A DNA stretch of 64,000 bases, taken from Alphaproteobacteria bacterium (GTDB taxonomy: Bacteria > Pseudomonadota > Alphaproteobacteria > Rhizobiales > Beijerinckiaceae). The stretch lies in the NCBI GenBank assembly GCA_016869555.1, contig VGDY01000001.1, forward strand, positions 1-64,000, written 5' to 3'. A model generated the notes under the pieces. It was not told the origin of the DNA and did not search any database. It was given only the letters and a program-made list of their open reading frames with translations. Shown one piece after another: positions 20,308 to 29,487 of this stretch. The translations under genes were made by a program, and so were the position numbers. Positions within the stretch are counted from its first letter, which is position 1. The number at the start of each line of letters is the position of its first letter.

Positions 20308-21711
20308 ATGCTGTTTCTCCTCTTTTTCATCATTGCGCTCGCGGCGGTCGCTTACGGCCTCGAATTGCTGATCGAACAGCCCGGTTCGCTGACGCTCGAT
20401 TTCGCCGGCTATCAGTTCGAGGCGTCGATACCGGTGGCTGTCGGGGGACTGCTGCTGATCGTCGCCGCGACGATCGTGCTCTGGGCGATCGTCATGGCGC
20501 TGCTGCGCATGCCCGGCCGCTGGACCGGCGGCTCGCGGCTGAAGCGCCGCGACAAGGGGTTCGACGCGCTGTCGCAGGGGCTGATTGCGGTCGGGACCGG
20601 CGACGCCGCCCGCGCCAAGAAGGCGGCGCATGTCGCCGAACGGCTCCTGCCGAACGAGCCGCTGACTCAATTTCTGAAGGCCCAGGCGGCGCAGCTCGCC
20701 GGCGACCGGCGGCTCGCCGAAGAAACCTTCCATAAGATGACGCTGAAGCCGGAAACCAAGCTTCTCGGCCTGCGCGGCCTGCACATCGAGGCGCGACGAC
20801 GCGACGACGCCGACGCCGCGCATCATTTCGCCAAGGAGGCGCACGCCATCGCGCCGGTCCCCTGGGCGGGGTCCGCCATGCTCGAACATCTCGCCGCGCA
20901 GGGCGACTGGGAGAAGGCGCGCGAGGCGATCGAAGCGAGTCTCGCCGCCAAGGCGCTCGACCCGCAGACCGCCCAGAACCTGCGCGCCGTCGTCGAGACC
21001 GCGATGGCGATGGAGAAGGAGCGCGATCATCCCCATGACGCGCTGCATCTCGCGCGCCAGGCGCTGAAGCGCCGACCGGGCTTCGCCCCCGCCGCCGTCG
21101 CCGCCGTCCGCGTGCTCGCGCGCCATGGCGACCGCAAGCAGGCGCTGAAGCTCATCGAGACGGTGTGGGCGACGAAGCCCCATCCCGATCTTGGCGCCGC
21201 CTATCTCGAAGCGCTCACGGGCGAGTCGAACGCCGCGAAGCTCGCGCGGGTCGAAAAGCTGGCGCGGGCCGCGCCCCATGCGCCGGAGAGCCGGCATCTT
21301 GTCGCCGAGGTGGCGCTGTCGAACCGCAATTTCGCCAAGGCCCGCGACGCGCTTGCGCCGCTCGTCGCCAGCGGCCGGCATCCGACCGCCCACACCTGCC
21401 TGCTGATGGCGGAAATCGAGGATGGGACGCAGGGGCCCTCGGGGCCGGTGCGCGAATGGCTGGCGCGCGGCTCACGGGCGCCACGCGATCCGGTGTGGAT
21501 CGCCGACGGCGTCGTCTCGAAGACCTGGCTGCCGATGTCGCCGGTCACCGGCAGGCTCGACGCCTTCGAATGGAAGCCGCCGCCGGACTCGGCGCAACAT
21601 CTGACCGAAGAGGGCAAACCCAATATTCCGGCCGCCTTTTTGACGGCTCCCCCCGAACCCGTCGCGCTGCCTTCGGGCGAGGTCTCGCAGCAAACATCCG
21701 CCGAACAATAG
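20308..21711 (+). CDS. hemY: HemY-family protein (heme biosynthesis associated, TPR)
   Basis: MLFLLFFIIALAAVAYGLELLIEQPGSLTLDFAGYQFEASIPVAVG...; HemY_N-like membrane region plus repeats. Confidence 0.87.
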   Translation: MLFLLFFIIALAAVAYGLELLIEQPGSLTLDFAGYQFEASIPVAVGGLLLIVAATIVLWAIVMALLRMPGRWTGGSRLKRRDKGFDALSQGLIAVGTGDAARAKKAAHVAERLLPNEPLTQFLKAQAAQLAGDRRLAEETFHKMTLKPETKLLGLRGLHIEARRRDDADAAHHFAKEAHAIAPVPWAGSAMLEHLAAQGDWEKAREAIEASLAAKALDPQTAQNLRAVVETAMAMEKERDHPHDALHLARQALKRRPGFAPAAVAAVRVLARHGDRKQALKLIETVWATKPHPDLGAAYLEALTGESNAAKLARVEKLARAAPHAPESRHLVAEVALSNRNFAKARDALAPLVASGRHPTAHTCLLMAEIEDGTQGPSGPVREWLARGSRAPRDPVWIADGVVSKTWLPMSPVTGRLDAFEWKPPPDSAQHLTEEGKPNIPAAFLTAPPEPVALPSGEVSQQTSAEQ

Positions 21712-21744
21712 CGCCGAAAGGCGTGCGGCCGCAGGCGCCGCCGC

Positions 21745-22290
21745 CTACCGCACGCGGTCGGCCCGCCGGATGCGCACATAGAGCGCGCCTTCGCCGCCGT
21801 GATGGCGCGCGGCTTCGCCAAAGCCCACCACCACGTCGCGCAGATTCGGCGCTTCGAGCCACATCGGCACGACGCGGCGCAGCACGCCGCCCTCGTCGCG
21901 AGTCATGCCCTTGCCGGTCACCACAATCGCGATGCGCGCGCCATTCGCCTGACATCTGCGCAGGAACGCCGTCAGGGAGCGCTGCGCCTCGGCCTGCCGC
22001 ATGCCGTGAAGATCGAGCTTGGCGTCGACTTCGAGCCGACCGCGCTTGATCTTAGTGAAGGTGCGCGGATCGATGTCGATCGGCGGCGGCGCAGGCTTGG
22101 GCGGCGGCGGTCGGTCATGCGCGACGGCGGCGGCCGGCGGCGGCGCGTCAACGTCGACGAAAGGCGCCGACGGCGCAGGCTTTTTCGGCCGCGCGCGGGT
22201 CGGCCGGACGTCGGCGGTCACCGTCGTCCAGAGCTCCGCTTCGGCCTGCGACAGCCGTCGGGCGTATCGGCGAGAATTCTCCTCGCTCAC
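21745..22290 (-). CDS. Smr/MutS2-domain protein (DNA endonuclease SmrA-like)
   Basis: KLDLHGMRQAEAQRSLTAFLRRCQANGARIAIVVTGKGMTRDEGGVLRRVVPMWLE; GTG start at 22290 overlaps the mltA stop (GTGA). Confidence 0.88.
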   Translation of the reverse strand: MSEENSRRYARRLSQAEAELWTTVTADVRPTRARPKKPAPSAPFVDVDAPPPAAAVAHDRPPPPKPAPPPIDIDPRTFTKIKRGRLEVDAKLDLHGMRQAEAQRSLTAFLRRCQANGARIAIVVTGKGMTRDEGGVLRRVVPMWLEAPNLRDVVVGFGEAARHHGGEGALYVRIRRADRVR

Positions 22291-23405
22291 CGATCGTCTC
22301 CAATCTCCTTCGGCAGCAGCACGATCATTTCGGCGGCGTGCCGAATGTCGCCGGCCCGCCGGCCCGCCGCTTCGCCCGCGCCGAAAAAAAGATCGGCGCG
22401 CGCAGGTCCTATTATGGCGGAGCCGGTGTCCTGCGCGATCATCAGCCGACGAAATTGCGTTTCGGCCTCGCTTTGCCAGGGAATGCGCGCCTCGATCCAG
22501 AACGGCAGGCCGTAGCACCAGATCGAGCGATCGACGGCGATCGACCGAAACGGCGTCAGCGGCGCGCCCTGCCCGCCGATCGGGCCGATTCTGCGCTCTT
22601 CCGACGCGTCGATCTCGAAGAACACGTAGGAGCGATTTTCCTGCATGATCCGGCGACCTGCTTCGCCGGACCCCGCCCCGAGCCGCCGCAGCGTCGCCTT
22701 CATCAGATCGAGCGACATGTCCGCCGGCTTGACCAGACCCCGCTCGATCATCAGCCGGCCGATGGACGTATAAGGCCAGCCGTTGCGCCCGGCATAGGTC
22801 AGCGCCAGCGCGCCGCCGCCGGGCAGCCGCAGCCGCGCGGAGCCCTGCACCTGAATGAGGAACAATTCGACCGGATCTCGGACATAGGCGAGCGGATGGG
22901 CGCTCGGGGCCGCGCCTTCCTCTTCGATCGCGCGCCGGTCGGGATAGGGCGCCAGCGCGCCATCGGCCTGGCGGCGCGCGCTTGTCAGCTTTTCTCCGGA
23001 AGGAAGCTGGAGCGGCGCCTCGTTCAGCGTGACGAGATCGAGCGGTCGCGACAGGACCGGCGTAACGAAACCGGGCTCTGGCGACAGTCTGGCCTCGACC
23101 TCGACCTCATAATAGGCGGTGACGAAGCCTTGGGCTTTGATGAGATGCGGGCGGAACCAGCGCCGAAAGAAATGTGCGGGATCGTCGACGCCGTCGAGCG
23201 CGGCGCGCGCGGCCGCGACAAGCGATTGCGAGGGCGGAACCGCGCCGCGCTGCTCCTGCGCTTTCGCGGCGATGAGTTTTGCTGAACGGCCGAAGGCGGC
23301 GAAGGCTGCTGGAAGATCGTCGGCGGGAAAGCCGTCGATCTCTTCATAGCCAATTTGTTGCAGCAGATCGGACGCGGAAAACTGCGGCGCGTTTTCCCGC
23401 GACAT
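22287..23405 (-). CDS. mltA: Membrane-bound lytic murein transglycosylase A
   Basis: AQGFVTAYYEVEVEARL...; FLIQVQGSARLRLPGGGALALTYAGRNGWPYTSIGR...QDTGSAIIGPARADLFFGAGEAAG. Confidence 0.93.
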   Translation of the reverse strand: MSRENAPQFSASDLLQQIGYEEIDGFPADDLPAAFAAFGRSAKLIAAKAQEQRGAVPPSQSLVAAARAALDGVDDPAHFFRRWFRPHLIKAQGFVTAYYEVEVEARLSPEPGFVTPVLSRPLDLVTLNEAPLQLPSGEKLTSARRQADGALAPYPDRRAIEEEGAAPSAHPLAYVRDPVELFLIQVQGSARLRLPGGGALALTYAGRNGWPYTSIGRLMIERGLVKPADMSLDLMKATLRRLGAGSGEAGRRIMQENRSYVFFEIDASEERRIGPIGGQGAPLTPFRSIAVDRSIWCYGLPFWIEARIPWQSEAETQFRRLMIAQDTGSAIIGPARADLFFGAGEAAGRRAGDIRHAAEMIVLLPKEIGDDR

Positions 23406-23407
23406 GT

Positions 23408-24139
23408 TCAGTCTTCGGCTTGGGTCGCGACGAGTTTCCAGTTGGGATCGCCTGCCTTCGGATCGCGCGCGAAGGTCCAGCGCTCGATGACCCTGCGGGT
23501 CTGGCCGCCATCGATGGTCTCGCCGGCGCGGTCTCGGCGCTCGCTCATCAGCCGGGCGACGAAACGCACTGTCACTTCGTTACGGCCGGCGATGGCGCGG
23601 GCGGCGTCGACCGTCGAAGAATCGATCGCCACCACGGCGGTCTCCATGGTCTCGCCCTGCTGCTCGCGCCGCGCGATCTCCGCCGAGAAGCCGTCGAAGA
23701 CGTCCTGCGACAGGAGCGGTTTCAGCGTCTCGCGGTCGCCCTTGGCGAAGGCGGTGACGATCAATTCATATGCCCGCCGCGCCCCGCTGAGGAAGGCCTT
23801 GCCGTCGAAGCTCGGATCTGAGGCGGCGATGGCGTCGAGCCCGCTCCAGGCGGAAGCGACGCCCTTCTCGGCGACGCCCTCCCAGCGCTCAGCGCCGCTG
23901 GGGCGCGCCGCCGCCGCGACGGGCGCAGCGCTCTGCACAGGCGCGACTGCGGCGGGCGCCGCAGGACGCGGCGCGAAACGGGCCGGCGGCGTGTCGCGAT
24001 CCACCCGCATCCCCAGCACTGAGCGCAGCTTCCAGATAACGAAAACCGCGAGCGCCGCGAAGACGATGAGGGTCGGATCGAAGAGGTCGCCGGTCGCCGG
24101 CATTAGCAACTCCCGAAGAATTCCGTGCTCGGCTATCAT
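23408..24139 (-). CDS. Tim44/TimA-domain protein
   Basis: FDPTLIVFAALAVFVIWKLRSVLG...FLSGARRAYELIVTAFAKGDRETLKPLLSQDVFDGF. Confidence 0.88.
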   Translation of the reverse strand: MIAEHGILRELLMPATGDLFDPTLIVFAALAVFVIWKLRSVLGMRVDRDTPPARFAPRPAAPAAVAPVQSAAPVAAAARPSGAERWEGVAEKGVASAWSGLDAIAASDPSFDGKAFLSGARRAYELIVTAFAKGDRETLKPLLSQDVFDGFSAEIARREQQGETMETAVVAIDSSTVDAARAIAGRNEVTVRFVARLMSERRDRAGETIDGGQTRRVIERWTFARDPKAGDPNWKLVATQAED

Positions 24140-24219
24140 GTCGCTCCGTATATGTCACGAATCAAGGGGCGCGTTGCCGCGGACCGGGGACGCGAAGAAA
24201 GCAAAATGCGGATGAATCG

Positions 24220-24669
24220 GTGAATTCAAAGCTTGTCGGCGCAGGCCTTGCCGCCTGGATCGTGCTGGAAATACTCGCTTTCGCGCTCATCGTGCGGGCC
24301 GTCGGGCTTCTCGCGGCGATTCTGCTCGCCCTCGGCGCGTCGCTGCTGGGCCTTGCCGACGTCAAGCGCGTCCTCGAATTCTTTCGTAAGGCAGTCGCGG
24401 CCAGGGCGCGCGGCGAAACCGCCGCAGCCGCCGACGGCGCCATGCTTGACGGCGCCATGCAGGCGCTCGCCTCGATTCTTCTCATTCTGCCGGGTTTCGC
24501 CTCCGATTTTGTCGGACTGGCGCTCAAATCTCCTTCGGTCCGTGAAAGTCTGGCGCGGCGCTGGCGATCTCGCGCCCATGCGGCCGATCCGCGGCTCATC
24601 GACCTCGACCCTCGCGAATGGCGGCGGGAAGCGCGCCGCCCGAGGCGCAGCGCGGCGAAGGATGTCTGA
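24220..24669 (+). CDS. FxsA family membrane protein
   Basis: WIVLEILAFALIVRAVGLLAAILLALGASLLGLADVK...LILPGFASDFVGLALKSPSVR; GTG start. Confidence 0.8.
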   Translation: MNSKLVGAGLAAWIVLEILAFALIVRAVGLLAAILLALGASLLGLADVKRVLEFFRKAVAARARGETAAAADGAMLDGAMQALASILLILPGFASDFVGLALKSPSVRESLARRWRSRAHAADPRLIDLDPREWRREARRPRRSAAKDV

Positions 24670-24752
24670 GCAGGACGCGCCTTGTTCGCATCTGGCAGAC
24701 GTGTTAGGCGGGCGCGAATTCTCGTCGCAACGGCTTGGCTGGAGGCCCTTAC

Positions 24753-25241
24753 ATGACCGATACGAATGGCAACGGCGCGCAAGGAGCGCCGGGCGGCGCT
24801 CCGGCCCTCAATTCGCTCGCGCAATATATGAAGGATTTCTCCTTCGAAAATCCCAATGCGCCGCGCTCGCTCGGTCCGCAGGAAAATGCGCCGAACATCG
24901 CGATCCAGGTCAATGTCAACGCCAAGCAGCTGGCGCCCACCGACTTTGAAGTGAGCCTGACGCTCGACTGCAAGGCCGGCGAGGGAGAGGCGCTGCTCTT
25001 CAAGCTCGACCTCGAATATGGCGGCGTGTTCCGCCTGCTGAACATTCCTGAAGACCAGGTGCATCCGATCGTGATGATCGAATGCCCGCGCATGCTGTTC
25101 CCCTTCGTGCGCCAGATCGTGGCCGACGCCACCAGCAAGGGCGGCTATCCGCCGCTCTATATCGACCCGATCGACTTCGTCGCGCTCTATCAGCAAAAGG
25201 CCGCCGAAGCCTCGGGTCAGGCCTCGGCCTCGGCGAATTAA
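24753..25241 (+). CDS. secB: Protein-export chaperone SecB
   Basis: [13 protein letters not shown]...[24 protein letters not shown]...[35 protein letters not shown]. Confidence 0.96.
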   Translation: MTDTNGNGAQGAPGGAPALNSLAQYMKDFSFENPNAPRSLGPQENAPNIAIQVNVNAKQLAPTDFEVSLTLDCKAGEGEALLFKLDLEYGGVFRLLNIPEDQVHPIVMIECPRMLFPFVRQIVADATSKGGYPPLYIDPIDFVALYQQKAAEASGQASASAN

Positions 25242-25930
25242 TCGCCGCCCGCGAGATAGCGATCCCAGATCGGCGACTTGATCGTCGCGACAAAGGCGAA
25301 ATGGGCCTCTTCTTCTTCGCCGCTCAATCGCGGCGCGAGAGGCTCCGGCCGGCGGCGCAGCAGGCCGCTTGCGGCGGCGACGCGCACGGCGTGGACGGTC
25401 TGAAGCGACAGCGCCGCCTGCCGCCCGCCGCAAAGCTCGGCATAGACTTCCGCGAGAAGATTGGCGTCGAGCAGCGCGCCATGCTTGTCGCGCCGCGAGA
25501 GATCGATCGCGTAGCGCTGGCACAGAGCGTCGAGAGAATTGGGGCCGCCGGGATGGCGCCGCCGGGCCATCGCCAGCGTGTCGACGATTCGCGCGCCGCC
25601 CAGCGGCGGCAAATTCATCAGCGCCAATTCAGCGTTGAGAAAGCGCGTATCGAATTCGGCGTTGTGAATGACCAGCGGAACATCCTCGATGAAGTCGAGG
25701 AATTCGGCGGCGATCTCCTTGAAGACCTTGTGCTGCGCCAGAAATTCGTAAGAGAGTCCATGCACGCGGAACGCCTCTTCCGGCATGTCGCGCTCTGGAT
25801 TGAGGTAGCGATGGAAGGAGCGGCCGGTCGGGATGAGATTGGAGATTTCGACCGCGCCGATTTCGACGACGCGGTGGCCGCTCGACGGATCGAGTCCGGT
25901 GGTTTCCGTATCGAGAACGATCTCGCGCAT
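25238..25930 (-). CDS. dnaQ: DNA polymerase III epsilon subunit
   Basis: [27 protein letters not shown]...[16 protein letters not shown]. Confidence 0.95.
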   Translation of the reverse strand: MREIVLDTETTGLDPSSGHRVVEIGAVEISNLIPTGRSFHRYLNPERDMPEEAFRVHGLSYEFLAQHKVFKEIAAEFLDFIEDVPLVIHNAEFDTRFLNAELALMNLPPLGGARIVDTLAMARRRHPGGPNSLDALCQRYAIDLSRRDKHGALLDANLLAEVYAELCGGRQAALSLQTVHAVRVAAASGLLRRRPEPLAPRLSGEEEEAHFAFVATIKSPIWDRYLAGGD

Positions 25931-26005
25931 ATTAAGCGAACCCCGCCTGATGCATTGGCTTGAGCCGTGTCATACGAATTCCGGCCGATCGGTTCGCTCG
26001 GGCGG

Positions 26006-26110
26006 TGTCATGCCCGGCAGGCCGAAGGCCGACCGGACAATCCAGAGCCAATCAAGGAGCGCTGGTTTTGCTCTGGATTCCCGATCGCGCTGCGCGCGTC
26101 GGGAATGACA
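26006..26110. repeat. Composite palindromic intergenic element (TGTCAT...AATCCAGAGC...GCTCTGGATT...ATGACA)
   Basis: Nested inverted repeats between dnaQ and coaE, read directly. Confidence 0.8.
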
Positions 26111-26135
26111 TTCCTGCTATTCGGCAATCGCCGCA

Positions 26136-26729
26136 TCATATCTCCAGGCGCGCCTTGAGCGTTTTCAATATATCACGCACCTCTTCCCGAGCCGCGTCCA
26201 GACCTTTGTCGGTGTGGACCACGAAATCGGCGCGGGCGCGCTTTACTGAATCAGGCGTCTGCTTCGATAGAATGGACGCAAATTTCTCCGCCGTCATGCC
26301 CTCGCGCGCCAGCACGCGGGTCTTTTGCACATCTTCGGGCGCGGTGACGACGACGATGGCGTCGAAATCCTTTTCGGCGCCGGTTTCGAACAGCAGCGGA
26401 ATATCGAAGACGACGATACGATCGCCTTTATTCCCGCGCTCTTCAACCAGCGCGTCACGCGCCGCCCAGACCATCGGATGCACGATGTCTTCGAGACGTT
26501 TGAGCGCCGCAGGGTCATTGAGCACGCACGCGGCGAGACGTTGACGGTCGACGACGCCATCGATGACGACGCCCGGAAAGGCGCGTTCGATTTCCGCCGT
26601 CGCCGGACCCTGGTAAAGCTCATGCACCAGTCGATCCGAATCAAGCACGGCGACGCCTTCAGCCCGAAACATTTCGGCGGTGGTCGACTTGCCCATGCCG
26701 ATCGAACCGGTGAGCCCGATGCGCAGCAT
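26136..26729 (-). CDS. coaE: Dephospho-CoA kinase
   Basis: MLRIGLTGSIGMGKSTTAEMFRAEGVAVLDSDRLVHELY. Confidence 0.95.
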   Translation of the reverse strand: MLRIGLTGSIGMGKSTTAEMFRAEGVAVLDSDRLVHELYQGPATAEIERAFPGVVIDGVVDRQRLAACVLNDPAALKRLEDIVHPMVWAARDALVEERGNKGDRIVVFDIPLLFETGAEKDFDAIVVVTAPEDVQKTRVLAREGMTAEKFASILSKQTPDSVKRARADFVVHTDKGLDAAREEVRDILKTLKARLEI

Positions 26730-26740
26730 TTTCGCTTCGC

Positions 26741-27367
26741 TCACGAAAGCAGCGCTCCCTCGCGGCGGAGCGCTTCGAGCAACGCAAGCAGCGGAAGGCC
26801 CATGATCGTCCAGTGATCGCCTTCGACTGTCGAGAAGAGCTGCGCGCCCAAGCCTTCGATCTGATAGGCGCCGGCCGACGTCAAAGCGTTGTCGCCGACC
26901 GCCGTCAGATAGGCGGCGATGAAAGCGTCGCTTAACTCGCGCATCGTCAGATAGGCGACGCCGACCGTCTCAAAAATCACGGCGCCATCCCGTACCAGCG
27001 CGATCGCAGAATGCAGACGGTGCCGCCTTCCAGAAAGGAACCGCAACAGCGCCTCGGCTTCGCGCCGATCCGCTGGCTTGCCGAAAATCCGGCCTTCGCA
27101 ACTCGCCATCTGATCCGCGCCGAGCACAAGCCGGCCCTTCGCGGATACCGCCAGCGCTTTCGCCCGCGCAAGCGTCGAGGCGATCGCGTCGGCGTCAACC
27201 GTTGCGAGCCGCGATTCGATCGCCCGCTCATCGACATCCGCCGCCATGGATTCGAACGGGACGCCCGAATGCAACAACGCCTGCCGTCGGCCGGCGCTTT
27301 TCGAGGCGAGAATCAGCGGCGCCGATTCGCGCCAGAACGGCGACGTCGAACCAATGGTCACGTCCAC
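26741..27367 (-). CDS. maf: Maf-like nucleotide pyrophosphatase
   Basis: LILASKSAGRRQALLHSGVPFESMAADVDERAIE...VLGADQMASCEGRIFGKPADRREAEALLRFLSGRRHRLHSA; GTG start near 27367 preferred over the 27439 ORF start. Confidence 0.9.
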   Translation of the reverse strand: MDVTIGSTSPFWRESAPLILASKSAGRRQALLHSGVPFESMAADVDERAIESRLATVDADAIASTLARAKALAVSAKGRLVLGADQMASCEGRIFGKPADRREAEALLRFLSGRRHRLHSAIALVRDGAVIFETVGVAYLTMRELSDAFIAAYLTAVGDNALTSAGAYQIEGLGAQLFSTVEGDHWTIMGLPLLALLEALRREGALLS

Positions 27368-27439
27368 AGCCCTCGCATGAAAGCCGAAGAGCGGGGATAA
27401 AGCGCTGTCAAAACGCCCTGCGATTTTGTCAGCGGGCAT

Positions 27440-27764
27440 AGACCGGCCGAACGCTCAACAGGCAAAAGCCTGTCGAACGGATTCTCACAGAGTCCGGTAC
27501 AAGCGGGATTCACAGCTCATCCACAGGCCGTAGCGCGAGGAAAATCCGATATAGCGATGATTCCATTCCCTGTCTTGGGTTCTCCCGCAAGCGCCGCTGG
27601 CCCCTGCCTGTGGGCGTTCGCCTGTGGGCGACTGGTTAATGAAAATTAACCTTCGTGTCTTCCAAGTCATAAGTGAAGAATCAATTCTTAATAAAATGAA
27701 TTTTGTTTTAAAGACGTTTCGCGCTACGCCGACTCCAACGAACGTCAGGGATGGATCGAAGGCG
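27440..27764. other. oriC: Putative chromosomal replication origin (oriC)
   Basis: maf/coaE/dnaQ-hemE junction as in other alphaproteobacteria; AT-rich tract about 27632-27716 in a GC-rich context; DnaA-box-like TCATCCACA at 27517-27525; parS sites and parAB within 9.3 kb. Confidence 0.75.
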
Positions 27765-28799
27765 ATGGCGGAGGAGAAGACGCTTCTTTCGGTTCTGCAT
27801 GGGGAGGCGCGAAAAATCCCGCCGCTGTGGCTGATGCGCCAGGCCGGCCGCTATCTTCCCGAATATCGCGACCTGCGGGCGACGACGACAAGCTTTCTCG
27901 ATTTCTGCTATTCGCCGAAAAAGGCGGCGGAAGCGACGCTGCAGCCGATCCGGCGCTTTCACTTCGACGCGGCGATACTCTTTTCCGACATTCTCGTCGT
28001 GCCGGACGCGATGGGTCAGCGGGTGTCTTTCGAGAGCGGCGAAGGGCCTCGTCTCGCGCCGATCGAAACGCCGGAGCAGGCGGAGCGGCTCGGCGCCTTC
28101 AAAATCGAGCATCTGGCGCCGGTGTTCGAGGCGATCGAACTCGTCAAAACCGCGCTGCCGCCCGATGTCGCCTTCATCGGCTTTTGCGGCGCGCCCTTCA
28201 CCGTCGCAAGCTATATGATCGCCGGGCAGGGCACGCCCGATCAGGCGCCGGCGCGTCTCTTCGCTTATCGTTTTCCGCGCGCTTTCGCCCAGCTCATCGA
28301 CCGCGTGGTCGAGGCGTCGATCGACTATCTTGCGCGCCAGATCGAAGCGGGAGTCGAGGTCGTGCAGATTTTCGACAGCTGGGCCGGCGTTTTGCCGGCG
28401 GCTGAATTTATGCGCTGGTCGGCGGCGGCGGTGCGCCGCATCGTCGAGGGGGTCAAGGCGCGCCATCCGCAAACGCCAGTGATCGCCTTCGTGCGCGGCG
28501 CCGACGCCCATCTGCCGATGCTGACGCGCACGATCGGGGCCGACGCTTACGGAATCGATACGGCGCTCGATCCCGCCTGGGCCGTGGCGCAGACGGCGGC
28601 CGATGTTGTGCTGCAAGGCAATCTCGATCCGCTGGCGCTCGTCGCCGGCGGTGAAGCGCTCGACCGCGAAGTCGATTCTATTCTCGCGGCCTTCGACGGC
28701 CGTCCGCATATTTTCAATCTAGGCCATGGCATCTTGCAGCAAACGCCGATCGAAAATGTCGAGCGACTCGTCGCGCGCGTGCGAGGGACGGGGGGCTGA
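27765..28799 (+). CDS. hemE: Uroporphyrinogen decarboxylase
   Basis: PPLWLMRQAGRYLPEYRDLR...FGFCGAPFTVASYMIAGQG-like motifs; internal ATG at 27765 preferred. Confidence 0.96.
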   Translation: MAEEKTLLSVLHGEARKIPPLWLMRQAGRYLPEYRDLRATTTSFLDFCYSPKKAAEATLQPIRRFHFDAAILFSDILVVPDAMGQRVSFESGEGPRLAPIETPEQAERLGAFKIEHLAPVFEAIELVKTALPPDVAFIGFCGAPFTVASYMIAGQGTPDQAPARLFAYRFPRAFAQLIDRVVEASIDYLARQIEAGVEVVQIFDSWAGVLPAAEFMRWSAAAVRRIVEGVKARHPQTPVIAFVRGADAHLPMLTRTIGADAYGIDTALDPAWAVAQTAADVVLQGNLDPLALVAGGEALDREVDSILAAFDGRPHIFNLGHGILQQTPIENVERLVARVRGTGG

Positions 28800-28801
28800 C
28801 C

Positions 28802-29221
28802 ATGTACGTCTGGATCAAGGCGCTGCATGTCATCGCCATCATCTCCTGGATGGCGGGGCTTCTCTATCTGCCGCGGCTCTTCGTCTATCACGCAGGCGCC
28901 GGCAAGGGCGCGCTCTCCGACACCTTCAAAATCATGGAGCGGCGGCTCTATCGCTACATCATGACGCCGGGCATGCTCGTCGCCTGGATCACCGGCATCT
29001 ATCTCGCAATTGAGGGCGGGGCGCTGACGGGAGGCTGGTTTCACGCCAAAGCGACGCTGGTCGTGCTGCTCACCGCGGCGCATCTCCACGACGGCGCGCT
29101 GATGCGCCGTTTCGCGCAAGACGCCAATGTTCATTCGCCGCGCTACTATCGCGTCCTCAATGAACTGCCGACCCTGCTGATGATCGGCGTCGTCATTCTG
29201 GTCATCGTCAAGCCGTTCTGA
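28802..29221 (+). CDS. hemJ: Protoporphyrinogen oxidase HemJ (CopD-like)
   Basis: YVWIKALHVIAIISWMAGLLYLPRLFVYHA...MRRFAQDANVHSPRYYRVLNELPTLLMIGVVILVIVKPF. Confidence 0.92.
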   Translation: MYVWIKALHVIAIISWMAGLLYLPRLFVYHAGAGKGALSDTFKIMERRLYRYIMTPGMLVAWITGIYLAIEGGALTGGWFHAKATLVVLLTAAHLHDGALMRRFAQDANVHSPRYYRVLNELPTLLMIGVVILVIVKPF

Positions 29222-29267
29222 TTTTCGCGGACCCGCCGGGCAAGCGATGGAGGAGACGGCGGGAGAG

Positions 29268-29295
29268 GCGCCGCCCTCGCAGGGCGCGCTTTTTT
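29268..29295 (+). terminator. Rho-independent-like terminator after hemJ
   Basis: GCGCCGCCCT CGC AGGGCGCGC TTTTTT hairpin with one bulge followed by six T. Confidence 0.65.
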
Positions 29296-29487
29296 CGAAG
29301 GTCCCGCGCCGCTCTTGATTCGCGTCTGGAAATTGTCTAAGGGAGCTTATCCCTCTGAGGCCCGTGTCTGCTTATAGCGGCTCGCCGGAATTTCCCCCGG
29401 CGCTCGGGAAGGCCATCTCCCCCCGCCCCTACCGCTTATCCCCCGGCTCCTCTCCACCTGCGCGCAAAACCCCAAGGTTCACCCTGA

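Noticed and set aside
24162-25523. 453-aa minus-strand ORF opposite fxsA/secB
   Set aside because: Antisense shadow; SecB and FxsA are well supported on the plus strand.
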